This document shows, one piece after another, positions 1-10,742 of a stretch of DNA of 64,000 nucleotides. A program made the translations under genes and the position numbers. The notes beneath the pieces were generated by a model. That model worked only from the letters and a program-made list of their open reading frames with translations. It searched no databases and was not told where the DNA came from. How positions within the stretch are numbered: the stretch's first letter is position 1; each line of letters begins with the position of its first letter. Source of the stretch: Bin5 sp965218625 (GTDB taxonomy: Bacteria; Chloroflexota; Anaerolineae; Caldilineales; Caldilineaceae); NCBI GenBank assembly GCA_965218625.1, contig CBDCLG010000017.1:124001-188000 (forward strand), given 5' to 3'.

Positions 1-325
1 CTGTCATCGTTTGGGCCAGACTGCGTAATGCCGCCACAGGATTGCGTCCTCGCAACGCGCCGCTATCGATGCCCCGGAAGGGAATTCCGGCGTTGCGTAC
101 AAGAGAACTCTCGATACCCGTCCGGCTTCCCAGCCACAGTAGCTGCGGAGAGGGGAGACTGGAGCGAGGAGGGAGCAACTCCCTCTTCTCTCTGTCCCCC
201 TCTCTCTTGTCGCTGTTAGCGGGAGCCAGTGCGTCGGTCAGAGCGTTGGTTCGTAGTTGTTCGACGACGGCGAGAGCCGGATAAACGTGCCCGCCGGTTC
301 CACCAGCCGAGATAAGAAGGCGCAT
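1..325 (-). CDS. murG: MurG, UDP-GlcNAc:lipid I transferase (partial, N-terminal part)
   Basis: MurG adds GlcNAc to lipid I to make lipid II on the inner face of the membrane. Reading down from the ATG at 325-323 gives 108 codons before the window ends. Residues 7-13 read AGGTGGH, followed by PALAV, the N-terminal signature of MurG; WLGS (64-67) and GIESSLV (70-76) match the family further on. The first 110 bases overlap the end of ftsW in another frame. About 33 charged and Ser/Pro-rich residues (roughly 27-60) are inserted where other MurG proteins have a short link, and the ftsW stop falls in the DNA that encodes this link. It is the last visible gene of the dcw operon. Identification is firm; the end lies outside the window. 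Confidence 0.9.
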   Translation of the reverse strand, partial: MRLLISAGGTGGHVYPALAVVEQLRTNALTDALAPANSDKREGDREKRELLPPRSSLPSPQLLWLGSRTGIESSLVRNAGIPFRGIDSGALRGRNPVAALRSLAQTMT

Positions 326-1616
326 GGGCTTTCTGCCCCGAGGGCCCGGAAGACGACCCGGGTCTGCTCGATCCCGAAGGGTTGGATGCGGCCCACATCC
401 CGCCTGGGCGGGCCTGCGGCTCGCTCGCCGCAGAATGGGAATCGGGACGGGCGCCGGTTTCGGCGCGACGGGACGCACTGGGCGCGGGTTGACCGCGAAA
501 GCGGCTGATATTCAACAGGATGCCGGCAGCGCCCATCGACGTAACCAGCGAACTTCCGCCAAAGCTGATAAACGGCAGTGTCACGCCGGTGGGGGGCGAG
601 ATGGCCACGACGACCGCAATGTGAATGATGGCCTGCAGGATGATGAGCGCGGTGATGCCCACAGCCAGCAAGGAACCGAATGTATCCGGCGATTCACTGG
701 CAATCCGCAGACCCCGATATACGAACAGCGTGAAAAGCAGAATCACCAGCAGCGAACCCAGCAGCCCCATCTCCTCGCCGACGATGGCAAAGATATTGTC
801 CGACCAGCTCAGGGGCAGGCTGCCGGGCAACTTTTCCGTGCTGTTGCCCAGGCCGACGCCGAGCGGGCCGCCCCGGACAAGCGCGGTGCTGGCTTCACGG
901 ATCTGCCACTCGGAGCTGTTCAGCGGGGACTGGATCGACTCCAGCAACGCGCTGACGCGGCGGCTGGCATAGCTGTTGCGCGTGATCACCAGCCAGAAGG
1001 TGACGCCGGCCACAAAGCCGCCCAGCAGAAGCTGCTTCAGCTCAGCGCCCGCCAGGAAAAAGATGATCAACGCGGTGACCACGATCAGGATCGTCGTGCT
1101 GATATCCGGCTGCGCCACGATCAACCCGGTGACAATCCCCATCAGGATGCCGAAGGGAATGAGCCCGTAGTTGATATTCTTGATGCGGTTGCCTTTGCTC
1201 GCCAGCCAGGTGCTGATGTAGATGAGTACGATCACTTTCACCGGTTCACTGGGCTGAATGCGACCACCGAAAAAGGTGCGCGTCGCGCCAAAGCGTGTAT
1301 CCCCGATAAATATGACTGCCATCAGGGCGATCAGCCCCAGCGCCATCAACGGAACGCTCCACCGTTCCCAGAAGCGGTAGGGCACGATCGCCGCGCCGAC
1401 CAACACCGCCAGGCCGACGCCCAACCAGCGCAGCTGCAGCAATACGTAGTAGAATGGCGAATCCCGGTTTTCCAGCGCCCAGGGGTAACTGGCGCTGAAG
1501 ACCATCACGAATCCGAACAGCAGCAGGCAGGTCAGGACCGTGGCCAGGGCCCAATCAAAGCCGCCGCTGTTCCTGTCTATCTGTTTCGCCTGCGCCGGGC
1601 TGATCTGTAAAGCCAT
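216..1616 (-). CDS. ftsW: FtsW/SpoVE-type lipid II polymerase of the septum
   Basis: This is a SEDS-family glycosyltransferase that polymerises lipid II at the division septum with its partner PBP. The sequence shows about ten hydrophobic helices, the RIQPSEPVK region and the C-terminal block PPTGVTLPFISFGGSS that marks FtsW/RodA/SpoVE. Its place between murD and murG argues for FtsW over RodA. I prefer the ATG at 1616; a TTG at 1634 in the same frame is possible. After the last helix (ending NISRF) comes a roughly 90-residue tail rich in Ser, Pro, Gly and Arg, whose last third is read from DNA that also encodes the MurG start. That tail has no family counterpart I know of, so it may be cytoplasmic and poorly conserved. 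Confidence 0.9.
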   Translation of the reverse strand: MALQISPAQAKQIDRNSGGFDWALATVLTCLLLFGFVMVFSASYPWALENRDSPFYYVLLQLRWLGVGLAVLVGAAIVPYRFWERWSVPLMALGLIALMAVIFIGDTRFGATRTFFGGRIQPSEPVKVIVLIYISTWLASKGNRIKNINYGLIPFGILMGIVTGLIVAQPDISTTILIVVTALIIFFLAGAELKQLLLGGFVAGVTFWLVITRNSYASRRVSALLESIQSPLNSSEWQIREASTALVRGGPLGVGLGNSTEKLPGSLPLSWSDNIFAIVGEEMGLLGSLLVILLFTLFVYRGLRIASESPDTFGSLLAVGITALIILQAIIHIAVVVAISPPTGVTLPFISFGGSSLVTSMGAAGILLNISRFRGQPAPSASRRAETGARPDSHSAASEPQARPGGMWAASNPSGSSRPGSSSGPSGQKAHAPSYLGWWNRRARLSGSRRRRTTTNQRSDRRTGSR

Positions 1617-1667
1617 TCTCACTATACCGGTCAATCGTTGCCGGCCTTCAGTAGCCAGCAGCCGTCG

Positions 1668-3266
1668 CTAACTGCCCGAAACCAGGTTGCGGAAATGTTC
1701 GCCGCGCTGTTCGAAGTTCTTGTAAGCGTCGTAGCTTGTGCCGCCGGGCGAAAACAGCACAACTGTGCCCGGCCTGGCCGTCTGCTTGGCCAGCACAACC
1801 GCCTCGTCGAGCCGTTGGACGATCGCGCAACAGGGGGCGGATATGCGCCGGAAGGAGGCCCGCTCCCGCACTTTGTCCGCGATCATCGGCCCCGCCTCCC
1901 CGAACCCGATCAGACATTGCACCCGGTCCAGCACTTCGTCGGCAAAGGAGTCCCAGGGCAGATTCTTGTCCTGCCCGCCGGCCAGGAGAATGAGCGTCTG
2001 CGCGCCCGGCGGAAAAACCTGCAGCCCGGCGACCGCCCGCTCCGGCGCGGTGGCGATGCTGTCATTGATCCATAAGATGTTGCCCTTGTCCTCAGTCACC
2101 TTCTGTCGCGTGGATGGTGTGTCCGCCCGCTTCGTCGGAACCACCTCCAGCCTGTGCGGCACACCGGCAAATGAGCGGGCGACGCGCCCCAGAGCCCCCG
2201 GGGATGCCCCGGCCGCCCCGGCGATTGCCGCCGCGCCCACAAGGTTGCTGATATTGTGCTCGCCCCGCAGCCGCACCGCGGCGCGGCGGCAGAATGGCCG
2301 GCCTTCAAAAATGAGCTCCTCGTCGGATGCCCACGCGCTCAATGCAGGCGCGTCGCTTTCTTCATTGCGTTGCTGCTCGCCGTAGGCGCGACGCGTAAAG
2401 AGGCGCTTCCGCCCCGCACTGCCAAGGGTGGAGCGGCATTGCGCCATCAGGCTGTCCAACGCCCAGTGCGCAGGAAGCGCCTTACTTACATGCGGCGGGC
2501 GCGGCGCTTCATTCTGCCAACCGGCCATTCGCGCTGTCACCGGATCATCGGCGCTGAAGACCACCGCGCTGGTCGGTTTCAGATGGCGCAACAGGTTGGC
2601 CTTCGCCGCGGCATAGTCGGCCAGCGACGTATGCCGGTCGAGGTGATTGGGCGTGATGTTGAGAATAGCGGCCACGTCCGGGCCCAGCCCCTCGAACGGC
2701 CCGTAGGACAACTCCGGGTCGAACAGTTCGAGTTGGAAACTGCTCAGTTCCAACACCATGATGTCATCTGCGCCAATCGTGTCCAGGCGGTCCACCAGCG
2801 GCGTGCCGATATTGCCGCCAACGTGGACGGCGCGAGCGTCGCCGAAGGTCGCGCGCAACATCTCGCCGACAAGCGTCGTCGTCGTGGTCTTGCCGCTGCT
2901 GCCGGTGATGGCGATGACGGGACAGGGCGCCAGCTGCATTGTGAGCAGGCTGTCATTGCTCAACCGAATGCCGCGACGGACGGCATCCTGCACCAGCGGG
3001 ACTTGCAGCCCCACGCCCCCGCTCAGGCAGAGCAGGTCGCAGTCGTCCAGCAGGTCGGGCGGATGACCGCCGAGCGCCAACGCAACCGGCAGCTCGGCCA
3101 GCTGTTCCAACTCTTCCGCCAGCTCTTCCGCCGGCGCGATGTCGCTGATCGTCGTGTTTGCGCCCGCCGCCGTGAAGAAGCGCGCCAGAGCCAATCCCTG
3201 ACGCGCCATCCCCAGGATGACGACGTTACGCCCCTCGAATCTGAGCTGTCCACTCTTGGCATTCAT
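1668..3266 (-). CDS. murD: MurD, UDP-MurNAc-L-Ala:D-Glu ligase
   Basis: MurD adds D-glutamate to UDP-MurNAc-L-alanine in the cytoplasm using ATP. The N-terminal domain starts FEGRNVVILGMARQGLA (UMP-binding Rossmann-like fold), the central domain carries the ATP loop TGSSGKTTTTTLVGEML, and NHLDRH with the later HRLE are typical of Mur ligases. At about 532 residues it is longer than the usual 440-460; the extra length lies in the linker after the central domain (around LKPTSAV to CRSTLGSAGRKR). I chose the ATG at 3266 because AGGGAG lies 9-10 bases upstream; an in-frame ATG at 3287 would add seven residues. It lies between mraY and ftsW in the dcw operon. Confidence 0.93.
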   Translation of the reverse strand: MNAKSGQLRFEGRNVVILGMARQGLALARFFTAAGANTTISDIAPAEELAEELEQLAELPVALALGGHPPDLLDDCDLLCLSGGVGLQVPLVQDAVRRGIRLSNDSLLTMQLAPCPVIAITGSSGKTTTTTLVGEMLRATFGDARAVHVGGNIGTPLVDRLDTIGADDIMVLELSSFQLELFDPELSYGPFEGLGPDVAAILNITPNHLDRHTSLADYAAAKANLLRHLKPTSAVVFSADDPVTARMAGWQNEAPRPPHVSKALPAHWALDSLMAQCRSTLGSAGRKRLFTRRAYGEQQRNEESDAPALSAWASDEELIFEGRPFCRRAAVRLRGEHNISNLVGAAAIAGAAGASPGALGRVARSFAGVPHRLEVVPTKRADTPSTRQKVTEDKGNILWINDSIATAPERAVAGLQVFPPGAQTLILLAGGQDKNLPWDSFADEVLDRVQCLIGFGEAGPMIADKVRERASFRRISAPCCAIVQRLDEAVVLAKQTARPGTVVLFSPGGTSYDAYKNFEQRGEHFRNLVSGS

Positions 3267-3350
3267 GGGAACTATCTCCCTCTTCATCCGTTGCCGCCCG
3301 TCCGGGCGGCCGGCGTAGGTTTCGGGAAAGACCGCGCGTGTAAGATTGGT

Positions 3351-4342
3351 CTAGTTGAGCGCCAGGGCTACTCCCAGCATTCCACTCAGCACACCTACCA
3401 GCCAGAATCTCTCTTTGACCTGTGTCTCGCTCCAGCCCATCAACTCGAAATGGTGGTGGATCGGCGTCATCTTGAACAGGCGAATATCGCGCCCCATGTA
3501 GCGGCGGCTGAACTTGGCCGACGCCACCTGCAACAGGACCGAAATCGTTTCCACTACAAACACAAATCCCACCACCGGCAGCAGCAGCCATTGGCCGGTC
3601 ATCAGCGCAACGAGCGCGAGCGTCGCGCCCAAGGCCAGGCTGCCCGTGTCACCCATAAAGAGTTGCGCCGGGTAGGCGTTGAACCAGAGAAACGCGAACA
3701 GGGCGCCCACAACTGTGAAACAGAAGGCCGCCAGATAGGTCTGCCCTTGCAAATAGGCGATCAGACCGTAGCTGGCAAAGGATACGCTGCTGATGCTGCC
3801 GGCCAGACTGTCCAGCCCATCGGTCAGGTTGACGGCATTGCTGAATCCGATAATGATCAGAATTGCCGCCGGTAAGAAGAGCCAGCCGATAGAGACGAAC
3901 TCCGGTCTGCCCGGCACGCCGACGTAGTGCAGGTTCGGCGGCCCGAAGTAGAGAACGGCCACGATCGCCGCGGCAAACAGAAACTGGAATCCGCTCTTTA
4001 CCCCGGCTGACATGCCCTTGCCCCGGCCGCGCAGGTCGAGCCAGTCGTCGATTCCTCCCAAGGTGGCGTGCGCCGCCAGGCAGAAGGAGAGCAGCAGCGT
4101 GCTCTGCCCTTCCTGTGTAAAGCCCAGCAGGTGCGCCAGATTGAACGCGCCGATGATCAACAGAATCGGCACCACGAACAGCAAGCCTCCCATCGTTGGC
4201 GTGCCGGTCTTGTCCTGATGCGAATCCGGTCCTTCCACGCGGATCCGCTTGCCTATGCGCTGGTGTTTCAATAAGGAGATCAGCGGTTGCCCCCAAATGA
4301 CGGCGATGAAGAAGCTGAGTACCCCGAGCACCAATGGGAATG

Positions 4343-4346
<4 letters not shown>
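3351..4346 (-). CDS. mraY: MraY, phospho-MurNAc-pentapeptide transferase
   Basis: MraY transfers phospho-MurNAc-pentapeptide to undecaprenyl phosphate, forming lipid I, the first membrane step of peptidoglycan synthesis. The 331-residue protein is polytopic and shows TPTMGGLLF near the N terminus, NAVNLTDGLDSLA (Asp-rich catalytic loop), FMGDTGSLALG and the loop MTPIHHHFELMGWSE, all family signatures. Its ATG overlaps the murF stop by four bases (ATGA), indicating translational coupling. The length is slightly under the 360 residues of E. coli MraY, mainly at the N terminus. Confidence 0.96.
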
Positions 4347-6127
<1,781 letters not shown>

Positions 6128-6149
6128 GCCACCGGCGTGCAGTCACAAA

Positions 6150-8048
6150 TTACTGCTCCGAATGTTCTCCAACCGGCGCGTCGGACGCAGGCTGGCCTGC
6201 GTCCGGCAGCCGGACCGAGTCCGGCGGGATGTTCAGGTGCTCGAATAGCCGGTGGGCAATGCGGCTGAACACAGGCGTCGCCGTGTAGGCTGCCCAGCGG
6301 CTGATGCTCGGGTCGGGCCGGTCCAGCTTCACCAGCACCAGGAATTGCGGGTCGTCTGCCGGCGCGAAGCCGATAAAGCTGACGATCGTTTCGTCCTGGA
6401 TGTAGCCCTCTTCGGTGGCGATCTCCGCGGTGCCGCTCTTGCCCGCCACGCTGTAACCGGAGACCTGCGCCATCTGATTGCCCGTATTGACGACATGCAA
6501 CATCAGGTCTCCGACGCGTTTCGCCGTTTCCGGCCGGATCACCTGGTAGACCATCGTCGGCTGGGTTTCGACCGCATAGTCGCCGGCCACCCGGCTCTGC
6601 ACGGTGTGCGGGCGCAACAGCTTGCCGCCATTGGCGATGGCCGCCACCGCGCTGATCATCTGAATCGGGGTAACCGCGATGCCCTGGCCAAAGCTGTTTG
6701 TCCCCAGGTCGGCCATCGTCCAGCTTGGGTCATCGAGACGCCTGTATTGCCCCGACACCTCGCCGCTCAGGTCGATATTCGTGTCCGCGCCGAACCCGAA
6801 ACGATTGACATATTCGTAGAACAGGTCGGGGCCGGTGCTCTGCGCGATCTGAACTGTGATCACATTGTTGGAATGGGCGAGCGCATCCGCGACCGTCAGC
6901 GGACCCACCGCCTTACGATCGCTGTTCTGAATCGTATGTTCACCCATGACGATCATGCCGGTGTCCACGAAAACGGTGCTCTCCTCCACCGCGTCGGTAT
7001 CGAGCGCGGCCGCGATCGTAATCAGTTTGAAAATCGACCCCGGTTCATATTGGGCGCTGATCGCCGGATTCATAAATGTGTCGGGGTCCCCTTCTTCAAA
7101 ACGGTTGCCGTCGAAGGTGGGCCAGTTGGCCATGCCCAGAATCGCGCCCGTGTTCGGGTCCATTACGATGACAGTGCCGCCCTCAGCCCGGTAGAGGCCG
7201 ACCCCCAGTCGCAGCTCTTCTTCGATTATGTGCTGGACGGTGCGGTCGATGGACATTACCAGGCCCTTGCCATTGCCGCTGGGCAGAAACCGCAAAATGC
7301 TGTCATCAAGCTCTGTGCGCGGTATCTGCTGTCCCCGCGGGAGACCAACGCCGTCGCTGGAAAGGAAGTTCCGGTAGTAACGCTCGATGCCCAATACAGG
7401 CACCCGTTCAGCGTTGAGAAAACCCAGAATCTGGCCGGCCAGCGTTCCCTGTGGATAGAAGCGTCGAGGATGGGCCGCAACGTGAATATGGTCCAGCAGA
7501 AAATCCTTGTCAGCCAATCTCTGCTGCCGCTCTGCCAGCAGCAGCTGGCCTTGTTCAAAATCGATCTCCGTCGCAATGATCAGGTAGTCTCTGTCGCTGT
7601 TTTCCGTCAGCAGATTTTCAATCTGCGGCGGGGGTACGCCGATCCCCTGCGCGAGCCGCTGCGCGATTGGGGTGTAGTCTTCCGGCGCGATGAACTTTGG
7701 CGTTGCCGTGATGCGGTAGGTGAATCGGTCCGCGGCAAGCAGGTTGCCGTCCCGGTCGACGATCACGCCCCACGAGGTTGTATCGTCCACCGTATTGCGC
7801 GTCGACGCCACCGGCCTGGGCGGTTCATACTGCTGCCAGCCCATCACCTGCATATCCAGCAACCGCAGGATCAGCAGAACCAGCGGCCCGGTCAACATCA
7901 CGCCGATAAAGCCGATACGCCAAATCTTCGTCGTATCGGTCCGCGCGGCGGCCGGTTGCGTGCGTTCCTGGTCGCGCGGCGCGCCCGGCGCGGCAAGGCC
8001 GATCCCGTGTCCGCTTATTGGCTGTGCCGTTCGGTCTTGCGCGCGCAT
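6150..8048 (-). CDS. ftsI: FtsI/PBP2-type peptidoglycan transpeptidase
   Basis: This class B penicillin-binding protein cross-links septal peptidoglycan. After a cytoplasmic tail and one membrane segment (IGFIGVMLTGPLVLLILRLL) come the dimerisation domain (WGVIVDRDGNLLA) and the transpeptidase domain with the catalytic motifs SIFK (Ser about 338), SNN (about 393) and KSGT (about 547), counted from the ATG at 8048. I chose that ATG because the longer alternatives (ATG 8090, TTG 8111) have no recognisable SD. Position between the ftsL-like gene and murF supports a division rather than elongation role. Length is in the usual range. Confidence 0.92.
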   Translation of the reverse strand: MRAQDRTAQPISGHGIGLAAPGAPRDQERTQPAAARTDTTKIWRIGFIGVMLTGPLVLLILRLLDMQVMGWQQYEPPRPVASTRNTVDDTTSWGVIVDRDGNLLAADRFTYRITATPKFIAPEDYTPIAQRLAQGIGVPPPQIENLLTENSDRDYLIIATEIDFEQGQLLLAERQQRLADKDFLLDHIHVAAHPRRFYPQGTLAGQILGFLNAERVPVLGIERYYRNFLSSDGVGLPRGQQIPRTELDDSILRFLPSGNGKGLVMSIDRTVQHIIEEELRLGVGLYRAEGGTVIVMDPNTGAILGMANWPTFDGNRFEEGDPDTFMNPAISAQYEPGSIFKLITIAAALDTDAVEESTVFVDTGMIVMGEHTIQNSDRKAVGPLTVADALAHSNNVITVQIAQSTGPDLFYEYVNRFGFGADTNIDLSGEVSGQYRRLDDPSWTMADLGTNSFGQGIAVTPIQMISAVAAIANGGKLLRPHTVQSRVAGDYAVETQPTMVYQVIRPETAKRVGDLMLHVVNTGNQMAQVSGYSVAGKSGTAEIATEEGYIQDETIVSFIGFAPADDPQFLVLVKLDRPDPSISRWAAYTATPVFSRIAHRLFEHLNIPPDSVRLPDAGQPASDAPVGEHSEQ

Positions 8049-8132
8049 GCTGCATCTCACAAAGACTGCGGCGGCCAGTGGCGGCGGCATTGCCCGGGCC
8101 ACTGGCCGCAATTCAAGGACCGCGTAAGCGGA

Positions 8133-8912
8133 TCAGTGCTGTTTCAGCTGGCCCAGGATGAAATCACCGACCTGTTCCAGCAATGGCTCGCTCCATTGGC
8201 GCACACTCTGCCAACCCGCCTGCCAGCTATCGTTGATCTGTCGCTGCCATCCGGACGCAAGCTGCCCAAACTCCTCAATCGGAAACAGTTCAGGCACGCT
8301 CCAGGAGGCAGGCTCCGCCGCCGCGGACAACTCACCCTCTGGAAGCGGCGGCGGCTCCGCCTGGGACGCAGGTGAAACCGGCGGCGCTACAGCCCGCCTG
8401 TCCGGCGCGCCGCCGGAAGACGCGTTCACCGCCGCGATATTCGTTTGCGATGCCACGGCTTTTCCAACGTAGTTGCGTTGCAGGGCCGGACGAAATCCGA
8501 GTTGGACTGCCCGAACCTGCACCTGTTCCAACGTAGTGCGTTGACCAATCTGCCACAACAGTTCAGCGTTTTTCTGTTCGATCAGGTTGTACTGCACGTT
8601 GAGCGCAGCCAGCTCGGCGCGGGCCTGTGTAATCCGCAGCGAAGTCCAAACCTGAAACACAGCCAGCCCGCAAATGCCCGTCAGCGCCAACACGAAGAAA
8701 AGGTACCCTCTCAGCGTTTGCGGAAGCGGCACGAAATCATCCAGCCAGACCAGCCCGCGCAGAACGCGAATGTGGGACAGGCTGGTCGGTTGCGTCTGCC
8801 CCTGCTCGATCGTATCGGACGCGACCCTGCCCGGCTGTGTTGATTGCGCTTCGACGCCGGAGAGGGGCGATGGTGTGGCCGCGCCGTGCAAATCGATAGA
8901 CGGTGTAGTCAA
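8133..8912 (-). CDS. FtsL/DivIC-like septum protein
   Basis: The 259-residue protein has a cytoplasmic segment of about 75 residues, one membrane helix (GYLFFVLALTGICGLAVFQVW), then a short coiled coil (ITQARAELAALNVQYNLIEQKNAELLWQI, cited in part) ending in an ARELGFRP-like turn (VRAVQLGFRP). This layout and its place between rsmH and ftsI are those of FtsL, which links FtsI to FtsB/FtsQ at the septum. Unlike typical FtsL (about 120 residues) it carries an extra C-terminal stretch of about 110 residues rich in Ala, Pro and Glu with Trp-containing repeats (SWSVPELF, SWQAGWQSV). The start is a TTG with AGGATAAGG just upstream. Sequence identity in this family is low, so the name rests on context and topology. 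Confidence 0.75.
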   Translation of the reverse strand: MTTPSIDLHGAATPSPLSGVEAQSTQPGRVASDTIEQGQTQPTSLSHIRVLRGLVWLDDFVPLPQTLRGYLFFVLALTGICGLAVFQVWTSLRITQARAELAALNVQYNLIEQKNAELLWQIGQRTTLEQVQVRAVQLGFRPALQRNYVGKAVASQTNIAAVNASSGGAPDRRAVAPPVSPASQAEPPPLPEGELSAAAEPASWSVPELFPIEEFGQLASGWQRQINDSWQAGWQSVRQWSEPLLEQVGDFILGQLKQH

Positions 8913-9038
8913 AAGCCTTATCCTGCCGAACTACTCAGTTTACTCCGGTCGCGCATGGAGGCGGAACAGGCCCCCTGCGAACCGGGCGGACGATGTTGCC
9001 CGACGCCTCGGACTATCTCCATCCCCCTTGCGTGCCGT

Positions 9039-10025
9039 TTACCGTTCGGAGCTTTTTTCAGCGATGCGTAGCTTCGCTGAGCGGCTGCGCGGGTTTCGTT
9101 CGATTTCAGCGGCCGCCGGTACAACCGGTTTCCTATTGTATATAGACAGAACAGGAACCTGCTCAAGGCCGCCGCTCGGCAGAGTCGGGTCAGGCCGGAA
9201 TCTGCGCGATAGATCCCGCATCCACCGTTTGACGAGCCGGTCCTCCAGGCTGTGAAAAGCGATGATTGCAACCCGTCCGCCCACCTTCAGCAGCCCGGGA
9301 ATCTGTGCCAATGTCCGCTCCAACTGTCCCAACTCGTCGTTGACCGCAATCCGCAGCGCCTGAAACGTGCGCGTTGCCGGATGGATCTTCTGTCTGCCGC
9401 GCCTGCCCACTACCTTCGTTACGATCTCCGCCAGTTCAGCAGTGGTCATGACCGGCCGGTTGGCGACGATCGCACGTGCGATGGCGCGGCTCTGTCTCTC
9501 CTCTCCGTACCTGTACAGAATCTCGGCGATCTGCTCCCAACGCCTGCCGTTTATCAGCCCGGCCGCGCTCTCGCCTGTCGAGGGATCAAAGCGCATATCC
9601 AGCGGGCCGTCGTGCTGAAAGGCAAAACCCCGCGCCGGTCTATCCAGCTGATAACTGCTGAGACCCAGGTCGAGCAGGATTCCGTCGACGGCGGCAAACC
9701 CTTGTTGGCCGGCGACCCTGGCCATCTGATCGAACGGCGTATGGACCAGGCGCAGTCTGCCGGCCTTGATCTCCTCCGGGAAGCGCCCTCGTACCCGTTC
9801 GACCGCTTCCGGGTCCGCGTCCAATCCCAGTACCCGTCCGTTGCCGACTCCATCGGCGGAGCTGGTGCGGCGCAATAGAAGTTGCGTATGACCGCCGCCG
9901 CCCACCGTTCCGTCGATGAAGCAACCGCCCGGTTGAGCATTCAGCCCCGTCAGCGCTTCCTCCGCCAGAACGGGACAATGTTCAATGTCCTGCTCAATGT
10001 CCTCTTCGGGTCGGCGCTGCTCCAA
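9039..10025 (-). CDS. rsmH: RsmH, 16S rRNA m4C1402 methyltransferase
   Basis: RsmH (MraW) methylates N4 of cytidine 1402 in the decoding centre of 16S rRNA using S-adenosylmethionine. The motifs HCPVLAEEAL, FIDGTVGGGGHT (SAM loop), GILLDLGLSSYQLD, and AFQALRIAVNDEL are diagnostic. At 328 residues it is of normal length. The likely start is a TTG at 10025, only five bases after the mraZ stop, with GGGAG about ten bases upstream. Second gene of the dcw operon, its usual place. Confidence 0.95.
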   Translation of the reverse strand: MEQRRPEEDIEQDIEHCPVLAEEALTGLNAQPGGCFIDGTVGGGGHTQLLLRRTSSADGVGNGRVLGLDADPEAVERVRGRFPEEIKAGRLRLVHTPFDQMARVAGQQGFAAVDGILLDLGLSSYQLDRPARGFAFQHDGPLDMRFDPSTGESAAGLINGRRWEQIAEILYRYGEERQSRAIARAIVANRPVMTTAELAEIVTKVVGRRGRQKIHPATRTFQALRIAVNDELGQLERTLAQIPGLLKVGGRVAIIAFHSLEDRLVKRWMRDLSRRFRPDPTLPSGGLEQVPVLSIYNRKPVVPAAAEIERNPRSRSAKLRIAEKSSER

Positions 10026-10030
10026 TGGTG

Positions 10031-10456
10031 TCAGACTCCCAGGGCGGCGAACAGGTCCTCACCGAGTTGCGCCGGGGTGAGCATCTGCTGCTCCCACTGC
10101 GCCGGGTCCCAAAGCTCGATATAGGTATTCATGCCGGCGATGACCACCTCGTTCTCGATTCGAGCGAACTCGCGCAGACGCTGGCTGATCAGGATGCGAC
10201 CCTGCCGGTCCGGTTTCAGGTCCTCTGCCGCACTGAACAGAGCCCGCCGCAGCTGCGCGGTCCGCTGGTCTATCAGGGGAAGAGAGCTGACCCGGGCCGC
10301 AACATTCTGCCATTCGTCCAGCGGCATCAGCATGAGACAGCCGCCGGTCGGGTTGCGCGTCACCACCAGGCCGGGCATCAGCCGGTGCCGGAACTTGGCG
10401 GGAATCGTGACCCGCCCTTTATCGTCCAGACTGTGGGTGAACTCACCGAGAAACAT
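10031..10456 (-). CDS. mraZ: MraZ, dcw-cluster transcriptional regulator
   Basis: MraZ is a DNA-binding regulator that represses the dcw operon in E. coli, which it heads here too. The 141-residue protein starts MFLGEFTHSLDDKGRVTIP and contains two SpoVT/AbrB-like repeats; the second has KPDRQGRILISQRLREFA. No clear SD precedes the ATG (the upstream bases are CTCTCTCAAAATC), so initiation may be weak or leaderless. I could not find a convincing repeat of TGGGN half-sites upstream, the operator known for MraZ in other bacteria. Confidence 0.95.
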   Translation of the reverse strand: MFLGEFTHSLDDKGRVTIPAKFRHRLMPGLVVTRNPTGGCLMLMPLDEWQNVAARVSSLPLIDQRTAQLRRALFSAAEDLKPDRQGRILISQRLREFARIENEVVIAGMNTYIELWDPAQWEQQMLTPAQLGEDLFAALGV

Positions 10457-10742
10457 GATTTTGAGAGAGACTGGTTTACAGGCACCACCTTCAATCAGCG
10501 GTGCATCCGACTTTCAATACAACGGATTTGCCAGGGGTATCTCAGGGCGTAGGGCAGGCCGGCGGAGCGTTCCTCCGAGCGAACGGAGCGCTTTCCCGCC
10601 CCCCTCTGAACCGGACGTAAAACTTTCCTTTCATCCGGCTCTCCAGCGTCCCGTACAAAGCGGCGTGTTTGGACTGTGCGGGCATTCCAGGAATGGGCAA
10701 GCGAAAAGGGCGCGAGTTACTCATCCGAGTTACACATCCGAG

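Noticed and set aside
10542..10724. 60-residue minus-strand frame upstream of mraZ, faintly like the 3-prime end of group II introns
   Set aside because: The resemblance is from memory and weak. No reverse transcriptase or intron domain V structure was seen.
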